Of a stretch of 26,281 nucleotides of DNA, positions 8,252-15,520 are shown one piece after another. Numbering within the stretch: the first letter of the stretch is position 1; every line of letters starts with the position of its first letter. A program made the translations under genes and the position numbers. The notes below the pieces were generated by a model, which was not told the DNA's origin, did no database searches, and saw nothing but the letters and a program-made list of their open reading frames with translations. Location: positions 1 to 26,281 of the forward strand of contig JAGQQP010000005.1 in assembly GCA_020426085.1 (NCBI GenBank), read 5' to 3'. This DNA is from Planctomycetaceae bacterium. Its GTDB lineage: Bacteria; Planctomycetota; Planctomycetia; Planctomycetales; Planctomycetaceae.

Positions 8252-8767
8252 ATGGTAATTCGCAGAAACCATTATGATGCAGCGTTTGAGGCATACCTCC
8301 GCGCCCAGAAAATTCCTTATGTGGCAGTGGATGAGAAACGACGTGCGCTCGCGAAAGACGCTTCCATTAAGTCGCTGGACTTTATTGTCTATGGCAGTGA
8401 AGGGCCGAACCTGCTGATTGATGTCAAAGGCCGCACAGAAATCACCCCTCATCAGAATCAGAGCCGTCGCTGGGAAAACTGGGCGACCCTGGAAGATATT
8501 CAAGGGCTTCAGAGGTGGCAGGACCTGTTTGGGAACGGCTTTGTCTCCAGCTTTGTTTTCGCGTATCAACTCCCTGAAAATTCAATCTCCAACAGTCTGG
8601 AAAAACTGTTTGAATTTCGGGGCAGCCTGTATGCCTTCTACCTGGTCAAAATCGATGAATATCGACTTAAGATGAAACCCCGTTCAGAAAGCTGGCAAAC
8701 CGTCTTCCTGCACCAGCAGGATTTTCACGAAATGCGGAAACCTGTTGACGCCGTCATACAAGCCTGA
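8252..8767 (+). CDS. HYExAFE-type protein, PD-(D/E)XK nuclease-like
   Basis: 171 aa. It begins with HYDAAFE (7-13), the motif that names the HYExAFE family of planctomycete proteins, here in the variant HYDAAFE. Next come SLDF with D43 and a hydrophobic strand ending in IDVKGR (D57, K59). The spacing D - about 13 residues - DxK, with a preceding acidic helix (E13), matches the core of PD-(D/E)XK nucleases and Holliday-resolvase-like folds. The nuclease assignment is therefore inference from motif layout. Later features are WENWATLEDIQGLQRWQ (75-90) and beta strands FVFAYQL and YAFYLVKI. AGGGGA at about 8235-8240 supports the ATG start. There is no restriction-modification partner nearby, so a DNA-repair or housekeeping role is more likely than defence. 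Confidence 0.8.
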   Translation: MVIRRNHYDAAFEAYLRAQKIPYVAVDEKRRALAKDASIKSLDFIVYGSEGPNLLIDVKGRTEITPHQNQSRRWENWATLEDIQGLQRWQDLFGNGFVSSFVFAYQLPENSISNSLEKLFEFRGSLYAFYLVKIDEYRLKMKPRSESWQTVFLHQQDFHEMRKPVDAVIQA

Positions 8768-8946
8768 AACAGACCTGACCCTTTGAAAACCGGTACAGTA
8801 ACAAGATACCAGCGATTGATTTACAGCAGGATTCCCCCTGATTTTACCAGGAATGACCTTTTCTGGATGCAGTCAGCCAGGACTGTTGTTACAATCCCCT
8901 GTATCAGTCGTATTCAATCCTAACCAGAGTTGTATTTCGTATCGTT

Positions 8947-9162
8947 ATGAAAAGAAACCAAAACATGTCCAAACGCTTCTGTGAATTCTGCTCAACAACA
9001 GGCGTTTTACTGGCTTCAACGGGAGCTGTTCTAGCCCAGGAAGAAACTCGACAGAGTGGCCTGGTACAGACATCTCAGACATCAATTATCGAATACATCC
9101 TGGTGGCAGTCCTGGTCGGGCTGGCATTATTTGCTATCTGCCGCACCAGTCATCGATCCTGA
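8947..9162 (+). CDS. Small membrane protein with signal-like N-terminus
   Basis: 71 aa, not recognised. Residues 8-31 look like a signal sequence (basic start, a hydrophobic GVLLASTGAVLA stretch, possible cleavage after the Ala at 30). A short polar segment follows, then one membrane helix (about 44-64, YILVAVLVGLALFAICR) with a basic C-terminus RTSHRS. If the signal is cleaved, the mature protein is a roughly 40-residue single-span peptide. An internal ATG at 8965 is an alternative start, and no clear ribosome-binding site separates the two. It stands alone between the HYExAFE gene and the ketoacyl synthase gene. Confidence 0.6.
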   Translation: MKRNQNMSKRFCEFCSTTGVLLASTGAVLAQEETRQSGLVQTSQTSIIEYILVAVLVGLALFAICRTSHRS

Positions 9163-9278
9163 TTGCCCTCACGCGCTACTGAAATCAGTTCCTGAGTGCG
9201 TCTCACCAACAACAGTATCCTACTTCCTGGTGGTCCCTATACCCCTGGAAACGCGACAATTAACCTGGACACAGGCTA

Positions 9279-10565
9279 ATGCCACCAAAGATTTCGGTCA
9301 CAGAGCACACTTCCCGCAGGGTTGTTATCACGGGAATTGGCCTGATAACTCCCTATGCGGTCGGACGTGAACCGTCCTGGCACAAACTGCTCACCGGTCA
9401 TTCTGCCACCAGCCTGCTACAGGACCTGTCGAACCAGTTGGGACGCCCCATTGCAGGGGGGATCATTCCCGACTCCGAACTCTCCTCAGCATCTCTCAAC
9501 CGTTCTCCCTTCCAGAGTGATCCAGCGATCAATCTGACTCTGAAAGCGACCGATGAAGCAATTGAGGATGCTGGCCTCGATCGAAGTCAACTCTCAAATG
9601 AATCCGCCGGGTGCGTGATTGGATCCAGCAAAGGAGGTATCGCCGGCTATGCCGAGCTGGCTGCTGCTTCTCACAATAATTCGACTTCGGATGATTCGAT
9701 CCCACCGGAATTCTGGTTGCAGTGCCTTCCGAATGCCTGCAGTCAGGTAGTTGCCGCGGAGTATGGTCTACAGGGAGCGGCATTAACTCCTGTTTCAGCC
9801 TGTGCAACGGGACTCTCCAGTATCATGCGAGGTGCCGACTTAATTCGAGATGGAATTTGTAATACTGTGATCGCAGGTAGTGCCGATGCTTCGCTGGTAC
9901 CAGCGGTTCTGGGTTCGTTTCAACGGATGGGAGTGCTGGCCTCGGACTTCCCGTCCCCCGCGCAAGCCTGTAAACCGTACGACAGTCGGAGAGATGGGTT
10001 TGTCGTAGGCGAGGGGGCTGGAATCATGATCCTGGAATCACTGGAACATGCGCTGGAAAGAAATGCAAGCCCCTATGCAGAATGGCTGGGAGGTGGTCTC
10101 GGTGCCGATTCAACCCATCTGATGCAATTCGACCCCACTGCGGAAAGTCTGGCTCGATTAATTACCGATACGCTTCATCGAACCAGGGTCTCAGTTGCAG
10201 AACTGGACTACATCAATCTGCATGGTACTGGTACCCAGATCAACGATCTCTATGAAACCCGCGCTCTGCAGAATGCACTCGGTGAACCTGCTCAATTGAT
10301 TGCCTGTTCCAGCCTGAAGGGGGGCATGGGACATCTGCTGGGCGCAGCAGGCAGTGTCGAACTCGGGTTCACTTTACTTGCGATGCGAGACAACATCATT
10401 CCTCCGACCGTGAACCTGGAACATCCTGATCCACTATGCAATTTGAATTACACCCCCCGTGTCGCAGTTTCGAAATCCATCAACACCGTATTGAAACTCT
10501 CATTTGGATTTGGCGGACATCTGGTCGCCGGGTTACTGCGTCACTGGCAGCCCGCCTCACGCTGA
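9279..10565 (+). CDS. Beta-ketoacyl-ACP synthase (KAS I/II, FabF-like)
   Basis: Condensing enzyme of fatty-acid or polyketide synthesis, 428 aa, elongating an acyl chain with malonyl-ACP. The full catalytic set is visible: C175 in SACATGLSS, H315 in HGTGTQ, K347 and H352 in SLKGGMGHLLGAAG. The N-terminal RRVVITGIGLITP (13-25) and the late GFGGH motif are also typical. Two substitutions are visible: HGTGTQIND instead of the common HGTGTPxND, and KGGMGH instead of KSMTGH. No acyl-carrier protein, reductase or dehydratase gene is adjacent, so this may be a secondary KAS rather than the main fabF; that is inference. The stop codon lies inside a strong hairpin (10556-10576). Confidence 0.92.
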   Translation: MPPKISVTEHTSRRVVITGIGLITPYAVGREPSWHKLLTGHSATSLLQDLSNQLGRPIAGGIIPDSELSSASLNRSPFQSDPAINLTLKATDEAIEDAGLDRSQLSNESAGCVIGSSKGGIAGYAELAAASHNNSTSDDSIPPEFWLQCLPNACSQVVAAEYGLQGAALTPVSACATGLSSIMRGADLIRDGICNTVIAGSADASLVPAVLGSFQRMGVLASDFPSPAQACKPYDSRRDGFVVGEGAGIMILESLEHALERNASPYAEWLGGGLGADSTHLMQFDPTAESLARLITDTLHRTRVSVAELDYINLHGTGTQINDLYETRALQNALGEPAQLIACSSLKGGMGHLLGAAGSVELGFTLLAMRDNIIPPTVNLEHPDPLCNLNYTPRVAVSKSINTVLKLSFGFGGHLVAGLLRHWQPASR

Positions 10566-10576
10566 AGCAGCGTGAG
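10556..10576. other. Nine-base-pair perfect hairpin over the ketoacyl synthase stop codon
   Basis: CTCACGCTG (10556-10564), loop AAG, CAGCGTGAG (10568-10576). The stop codon TGA (10563-10565) straddles the end of the left arm and the first loop base. It lies between convergent genes (lipoprotein stop at 10609). No T-run follows on either strand, so it may be a factor-dependent or stability hairpin rather than a standard intrinsic terminator. Confidence 0.55.
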
Positions 10577-10608
10577 TACCTGAGCCCCTGTGAGGCCGCA
10601 TCGTCATC

Positions 10609-11241
10609 TTACTGCACGAAACGGCCTGATTTCACAAAGTCCTGAAATTCAGCTTCGACATTCAAAAGCTGTTCACGGGGACCGGTCAATTTCAGATAAA
10701 AGTCACGAGGACTGCGAGGGATGGCCACTCCGATCATACGCATGCCCGAAGCCACAAGAGAATCAATGGCGGGACCAGAATCAAAGGTACCCCTCAGGTC
10801 AAGCCAGACAGCGTCTACACCATCGACACGCATCGTTTTTTCGACGGGGAGTTCCCCGGGTTTCAACTGAAACTGCCCCTTCCACCTCTGCAGATTCGCA
10901 GCGATACCACCTCCGACGGAAGAGAGAGTCAACTTAACGTCTTTGCCCGCAGCGGGAATCCTGAAACTGGCTGTAATCATTCCCTGTTGAGCAGGAGAGA
11001 GTGCGACTTGTTCCCAGCTGGATGGTACCTGAAACTGGATTCCGTCGATTATGGTTTCCCCGCCAGAACTGGAAACAGCCTTTGGGTTTTTGCGATTTGA
11101 ATCAGTCAGCGCTGGTGCCACGGGAATCGGTGGGTCTGCCTGCTCATCGGACTGTTCTAATCCACATCCCAAAACCAAACAGACAGACAGTACCGGCAGA
11201 TGAGTGTGAAGAATCCATTTTCGATAGACGTAATTTTTCAC
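10609..11241 (-). CDS. Predicted lipoprotein, function unknown
   Basis: 210 aa. An N-terminal signal ends in the lipobox LVLGC with lipidated C26, so the protein is probably membrane-anchored outside the cytoplasm. A polar linker rich in Asp, Glu and Pro (27-55) follows. A globular part (about 62-205) contains IQFQVPSSWEQ, KLTLSSVGGG and AVWLDLRGTFDSG, a layout of short beta strands. No enzyme motif is visible. The GTG start is supported by AAAGGGAG (complement of 11249-11256), seven bases upstream. It converges with the ketoacyl synthase gene and lies downstream of the HD-GYP gene on the same strand. Confidence 0.8.
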   Translation of the reverse strand: MKNYVYRKWILHTHLPVLSVCLVLGCGLEQSDEQADPPIPVAPALTDSNRKNPKAVSSSGGETIIDGIQFQVPSSWEQVALSPAQQGMITASFRIPAAGKDVKLTLSSVGGGIAANLQRWKGQFQLKPGELPVEKTMRVDGVDAVWLDLRGTFDSGPAIDSLVASGMRMIGVAIPRSPRDFYLKLTGPREQLLNVEAEFQDFVKSGRFVQ

Positions 11242-11305
11242 CAGACAGCTCCCTTTTAACAGATCATGTCAGTTGCAACAATTTGCTCTGCGAAAGGGTA
11301 TCAGT

Positions 11306-12967
11306 TTATCCGTTTGCACCAGCCTCAGCCAGCGCTTCGGCCTCTGCGTTATATTTTTGAGAGAGCCGGGTGATTTCATCCCGGATTTCAAAATAGGCAT
11401 CAATGACATCAGAATCCCATTGCAGCCCTTTGCCTTCCCGGAAAATATTCTCCAGGCGTTCCAGTGGCATTCCATTTCGATAGGGACGATCGCTGCCCAT
11501 CGCATCGTAAGCATCAGCAACCGCGATGATACGCGCCATCAATGGTATGTCAGATCCCCGTAATCCATCGGGGTAACCGCGTCCATCAATCTGTTCGTGG
11601 TGATTTCGTATCCCCGGAAGAATATTCTTCAGTTTTTTAATCCCCGTCAGGATTTTATAACCAATCATGGGATGCTTTTGAATCTGGGCAAATTCTTCGT
11701 CGGTCAGTTTTCCTTCTTTACGAAGAATTCCATCATCGACTCCGATTTTCCCGATATCGTGCAGTAGCCCCGATAGATAAATATCCTGCAGAAACTCACC
11801 AGAATATCCCAGCTGTTTTGCCAGTTGCTGTGCAATTAACGCAACCCGTTCGCTGTGACCGCGCGTGTAAGGATCTTTAGCATCCAGAGTAGAGATAAAG
11901 GACTTTACAAAGCTCAACATCAGTTCTTCCTGTTGAGCATAAAGATCAATATTGCGTAAGTGCGTCCCCAGGAATGAAGCGACTGAATTCAACAGGCTCG
12001 CCTGTATCGTCCCATATTCTTCACTTTTGAGTAAATTACAGCTCAGTATCCAACCAAAGGAATTGATGCCATCTGAAATGGGAACCAATACCAGATTATG
12101 CAGGTCTGGAAACTCAAGCGACAGTAGAGAACTCTCTACCTGATTGATGACCAGAGGCTGATTCCAGTGGAACCCATCAAACTGGGCAACTAATCGTGCC
12201 AGCTTGAGTTCATCAAAATCAGTCTGGCTGTCAGACAGAAACCGTGATGTATTATTTTGGCCTTCAAACCAGATAATATTTGTTTCCGCTTCAATTAATG
12301 TGCTGATTCGATCAAGGCAGAGTTGCCCGAGCTGTTCTGGAGTTTCTGAGATCTTCAAATGCTGTGCGACCTCATGTAACAGACTGATCTCTTCAAATGT
12401 CTCATCCAGACACTCCGATAAGTTGTCGACCTCATCATTTAATTGAGTAAGCTGCAGTTCTTCTTCAAGGTGTAGAACAGCCAGGCTTAATAATGCATGC
12501 AGGGATTTCACATCCAGAATCCGCTGATTTTCCAGCCAGAAGTCCAAATCTTCTGAACTCCACTCCTGCTTGACTGCGGATAAAACCATTTCCGTCAGCT
12601 TCTTCTTTTCTCTGGAAAACACAAAACCAACTGCGGTATAACGCTGTTTTGCATCCCTTAGCAGAGGGATTAGAAAGTGAGTAATCCCGTTCGGATTTTC
12701 AATAATAGTCAGACCTTCCACAGTCTCTATTTCATTGAGAACATCCGCCGGGAAATAGGCGAGTGACTTCGCATTTGAGTTGTCATGCACAATCCTTTGC
12801 TTACTGTCAAAACAATGCATTGACAGACCAGTCAGCTCTGAAATCCGCTTCATACGACTAATGGCCAGGTCATTCTTTGCATCCTGATGCAATTCCTGAT
12901 CCCACTCACCACCGCATTTACTGAAGTTGGATAACTTTTTTAATGAGTCAATTGTCCCTAAAACCAT
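11306..12967 (-). CDS. GAF-domain HD-GYP phosphodiesterase
   Basis: 553 aa cytoplasmic signalling protein. A divergent sensory N-terminal part (about 35-170) leads through an acidic helical linker (165-200) to a GAF-like domain (about 200-345). A C-terminal HD-GYP domain (about 350-535) follows, with GHSERV (H371), HDIGK (H403, D404), KHPMIG (H432), HHEQIDGRGYPDG (H456, H457; GYP 464-466) and a following DAYDAM. All metal-binding positions I can identify are present, so it should hydrolyse cyclic di-GMP or a related cyclic dinucleotide. No GGDEF cyclase is in the window. The Ala/Glu-rich tail (540-553) has no recognised role. What the GAF domain senses is unknown. Confidence 0.92.
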   Translation of the reverse strand: MVLGTIDSLKKLSNFSKCGGEWDQELHQDAKNDLAISRMKRISELTGLSMHCFDSKQRIVHDNSNAKSLAYFPADVLNEIETVEGLTIIENPNGITHFLIPLLRDAKQRYTAVGFVFSREKKKLTEMVLSAVKQEWSSEDLDFWLENQRILDVKSLHALLSLAVLHLEEELQLTQLNDEVDNLSECLDETFEEISLLHEVAQHLKISETPEQLGQLCLDRISTLIEAETNIIWFEGQNNTSRFLSDSQTDFDELKLARLVAQFDGFHWNQPLVINQVESSLLSLEFPDLHNLVLVPISDGINSFGWILSCNLLKSEEYGTIQASLLNSVASFLGTHLRNIDLYAQQEELMLSFVKSFISTLDAKDPYTRGHSERVALIAQQLAKQLGYSGEFLQDIYLSGLLHDIGKIGVDDGILRKEGKLTDEEFAQIQKHPMIGYKILTGIKKLKNILPGIRNHHEQIDGRGYPDGLRGSDIPLMARIIAVADAYDAMGSDRPYRNGMPLERLENIFREGKGLQWDSDVIDAYFEIRDEITRLSQKYNAEAEALAEAGANG

Positions 12968-13486
12968 AATCCGATCTCAACTTTCTAAAGGTAAATTCCC
13001 TTAAAAAGCTAGTTCGCAAACACCATTCCGCAAATCAGAAATCGCATCTGGACTGTGATTACCGTCTCTTTCTTCAATTCCTGACAATTTCGAATCAAAA
13101 GTGAGTCAAATACACTCAATATGGCTTGAAAACTGGTTTAGTGAACAAACCTAGGCACATCATCACCAAAACGTGTTCTTTTGACCCGTAACCTTATAAA
13201 TCTGAGATGTAGTAAGACAAAGATTTGTCCATAAACCAAGACAGAAATGGAGATTAGCATCCCTCTGGAGTATAAACGGATGAGCAACGAGTGAAAAAGG
13301 AGGTAATTCCCGTGTTCACCAGATTTGCTAAGTAATAATTAAAAACCGGACATCTTATGGTAGGGATTTATGGCTCAACAGGATTGAATTGATTATTCAG
13401 GCCAAGACTAAAAAAGAAGGGGACCTAATAGAAAAAATGCTGCAAAAAATCAGTTTAAGGTCAAAGAAGTCGCAAAGGTGTACGGA
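12968..13486. other. Intergenic region with plus-strand signals and no supported gene
   Basis: About 520 AT-rich bases between two minus-strand genes. The minus-strand promoter of the HD-GYP gene should lie near 12970-13100. On the plus strand there is a near-consensus ribosome-binding site, AAAAAGGAGGT, at 13293-13303. It precedes GTG 13312, which opens only a seven-codon frame ending at 13335. A four-codon frame (ATG 13280, TGA 13292-13294) overlaps a GTG at 13291 that reads through to the same stop (14 codons). Further on, a frame open from 13412 ends at TGA 13499-13501 and reads VKEVAKVYG, faintly like a helix-turn-helix, but has no start codon. These may be remnants of a decayed gene or parts of a small RNA. 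Confidence 0.4.
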
Positions 13487-13512
13487 AACTTCACAAACTG
13501 AAGTTCTTTTTT
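13487..13512 (+). terminator. Intrinsic terminator on the plus strand
   Basis: AACTTCA (13487-13493), loop CAAAC, TGAAGTT (13499-13505), then C and six T (13507-13512). The T-run is on the plus strand only, yet both flanking genes are on the minus strand, so it would end a plus-strand transcript arising inside the 12968-13486 gap. Confidence 0.6.
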
Positions 13513-14507
13513 CAGGTCTCGGAGTCGCTCTTACGATACCGGGCACTCACCTGATTCAACTGTTGACGTTCTTTAGGCGTAAGCGACTCTAAACCGAATT
13601 CGTGAACTTTATGCAGGAGTAAGTCGAGCTGTTTTTCAGCATCCCGGTTCTTTTCACGTTCACGCATTTTTTTCTGTAAACGGCGTTTTTCGCGCCACTT
13701 TTGAAAGAAACCAGCCTGTTTTTCTACAAGTTGACTGCTGGAACGCTCCAGACTGGTATAGCCCTGGGAAAAATCATAACCAAAGATTGAATCGTCGTAT
13801 GAATCTTCCCTTTGAGTTGACGTAAACTCGATTAAATTCAACATCAGTAATAGAGCGCTGAAAAAAACGACCCATACACTGTGAGTACTCAAACCAACAA
13901 CCATGCCAATGCCACCGATCCAGAAACTGACACTTAGCAGGATCCGATGGACGACGGTTTCATCAAATCGACGGGAGAGAACGATCTGAAGCACCTTACC
14001 ACCATCCAGGGGAAGTACGGGAATCAGGTTTACCAGCAATAACAGCCAGTTCAGGTTGAAAACCAGCAGTAAAACAGCCTGTCCCAGTTGATTACTCAAA
14101 TCAACGGTTGGCAGTTTGATCGGGTTGAGTGAATCGGAAAGATGCCCGGACCAGATGACCGCAGGGATGGTGATGGCACAGAGCAGCAGATTGACGGCTG
14201 GCCCCCCCAATACAGTCAACAGTCGCGCAGAAAATGTTCTTTCCGGGCTGCAGGGAACCAGTCCCCCCAGAGGCCAGAGAACGATCTGATCCGCCTCACC
14301 TCCTGTTAAACGGCAGGAGACAACATGCCCCATCTCATGCAGAAATACACTGATAAACAGGATTCCAAACAGAGTCACTCCCAGTCCCAGCGAATAATGA
14401 GACCAGAAAACCAGCAGTAAAACAGGTAGAAAGATACTGACGCGTACCTGGGTCAGAAACCAGGTTCCGATTGAAAATGACCAGTGCAATGGGTTGGAAC
14501 GACTCAT
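13512..14507 (-). CDS. Site-2-protease-like membrane metalloprotease (M50)
   Basis: 331 aa zinc metalloprotease predicted to cut inside the membrane. Zinc motif HEMGH is at 57-61, and the third ligand is D168 in the NLIPVLPLDGG motif (160-170). About five or six membrane segments occur between 12 and 228. The LWPLGGLVP loop (77-85) and GGPAVN (101-106) are typical of SpoIVFB-like members. There is no PDZ or CBS domain. A cytoplasmic basic region (265-290) ends in a tail (291-326) that aligns without gaps to the tail of the rhomboid at 3701-4570, sharing SLT, ER, L, S and Y at equal spacing. No sigma or anti-sigma gene is adjacent. The gene lies downstream of the GAF protein gene on the same strand. 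Confidence 0.93.
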   Translation of the reverse strand: MSRSNPLHWSFSIGTWFLTQVRVSIFLPVLLLVFWSHYSLGLGVTLFGILFISVFLHEMGHVVSCRLTGGEADQIVLWPLGGLVPCSPERTFSARLLTVLGGPAVNLLLCAITIPAVIWSGHLSDSLNPIKLPTVDLSNQLGQAVLLLVFNLNWLLLLVNLIPVLPLDGGKVLQIVLSRRFDETVVHRILLSVSFWIGGIGMVVGLSTHSVWVVFFSALLLMLNLIEFTSTQREDSYDDSIFGYDFSQGYTSLERSSSQLVEKQAGFFQKWREKRRLQKKMREREKNRDAEKQLDLLLHKVHEFGLESLTPKERQQLNQVSARYRKSDSET

Positions 14508-14694
14508 CTTTACACAAACCTGAAGAAGATCACCATTGAAATACCAAACTCAGGTGGCAGGACTGTTCAATTCAGAAATCGACAGTAACGCTTCGTTAGT
14601 TGAGGAAGTAGCTGTTACTTAATGTTATACACCCAGTATCCCCTTGGCAATTCCACTCTTTTCTACCTCGCTAAATCTTAGTCAAATCCAGCAG

Positions 14695-15201
14695 CTAAAA
14701 CATCCCCAAAAGTTGTTTTGCCCCCATCTCTCGGGCAACCTGTGTCTGTAATTCCCATTCCGGATCGCCTGCCTGATGTACCTGGTTTGTGGAGACTGCC
14801 AGAACGCCGACCACCTGATCCCCCTCGAAAACCGGAATCGCGTAAGACTGTTTTGCACCAAATTTCTGCAACCACTTTGAAGACCCCTGTAAACCGGATT
14901 CGTTTGCCTGCAGGGTTCCGATCGCTGGCTTCTGGTCAATGGCAGCCTTGACAATTCCCAAGCCTGTATTCTGTAATGAAACTTCCTGTGTTAACGCAGC
15001 AAATTCGCGTTTGACCTGTTCATCCATTTGCGCATCCGCGCAAAAACCAAGCTGTTTCAGGTGATTGGCTTCACAACGCCAGAGCCCGATCGCCCGTCCT
15101 CCCAGCAGTTCCATTAACCGATCCAGAACATCACAAATGGATCGCTGGTGGTGCAAAACCGACTCAAACTGTTCCACAATTTCTGTTACCTGCTGCTGCA
15201 T
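14695..15201 (-). CDS. Stand-alone GAF-domain protein
   Basis: 168 aa, essentially one GAF-type sensory domain. An N-terminal helix (1-25) is followed by the GAF core: ALTQEV near 88, GLGIVKAAIDQKP (101-113), the AIPVFEGDQVVGVLAVS strand pair (141-157) and a closing helix (165 onward). No output domain is attached, so it may work as a ligand-binding or redox sensor partner in trans. C11-like cysteines typical of free-Met-sulfoxide reductases are not evident in the usual pattern, so I do not call it that. A perfect TATAAT lies on the minus strand at 15208-15213, placing the likely transcript start close to the ATG. It is encoded 187 bases upstream of the metalloprotease gene. Confidence 0.8.
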   Translation of the reverse strand: MQQQVTEIVEQFESVLHHQRSICDVLDRLMELLGGRAIGLWRCEANHLKQLGFCADAQMDEQVKREFAALTQEVSLQNTGLGIVKAAIDQKPAIGTLQANESGLQGSSKWLQKFGAKQSYAIPVFEGDQVVGVLAVSTNQVHQAGDPEWELQTQVAREMGAKQLLGMF

Positions 15202-15338
15202 ATCTGAATTATATCCTGAACTGATGGAGACTGCCTGAAGAAGAAACGGATCTCAGGAGTATGACCTAACTGGCTCTGGTTGAGATACTGATCGATTCCC
15301 TTTGCCCTGATTCACCCGATACTATATACAGATAAACC

Positions 15339-15366
15339 TTGAACGAGAGGATATCTACGGTATAGA
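15339..15366 (+). promoter_or_regulatory. Candidate sigma-70-type promoter for the zinc-ribbon gene
   Basis: TTGAAC (15339-15344), a 16-base spacer, TATAGA (15361-15366), within the 319-base divergent gap 15202-15520. The match to consensus is moderate (4 of 6 in each box). It would give a leader of roughly 150 bases before ATG 15521. The rest of the gap holds the minus-strand TATAAT for the GAF gene at 15208-15213 and nothing else I can support. Confidence 0.35.
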
Positions 15367-15520
15367 ATGGACTTAGCTCGCTGTAATTTAAACAGTATGT
15401 TATGTTTTCACTTCTGCGTTACTATCATACAGCCGCCGTATCATAAATCCAATCTGTCTCAATCCAACAACGTGAGACTCCCAAACCACTGACCATTTAA
15501 TCATATCGGACGACAAAAAT

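Noticed and set aside
13389..13592. 67-codon plus-strand frame starting with TTG
   Set aside because: It runs through a likely terminator and then antisense into the metalloprotease gene, with a poor start. The upstream SD and terminator are reported separately.
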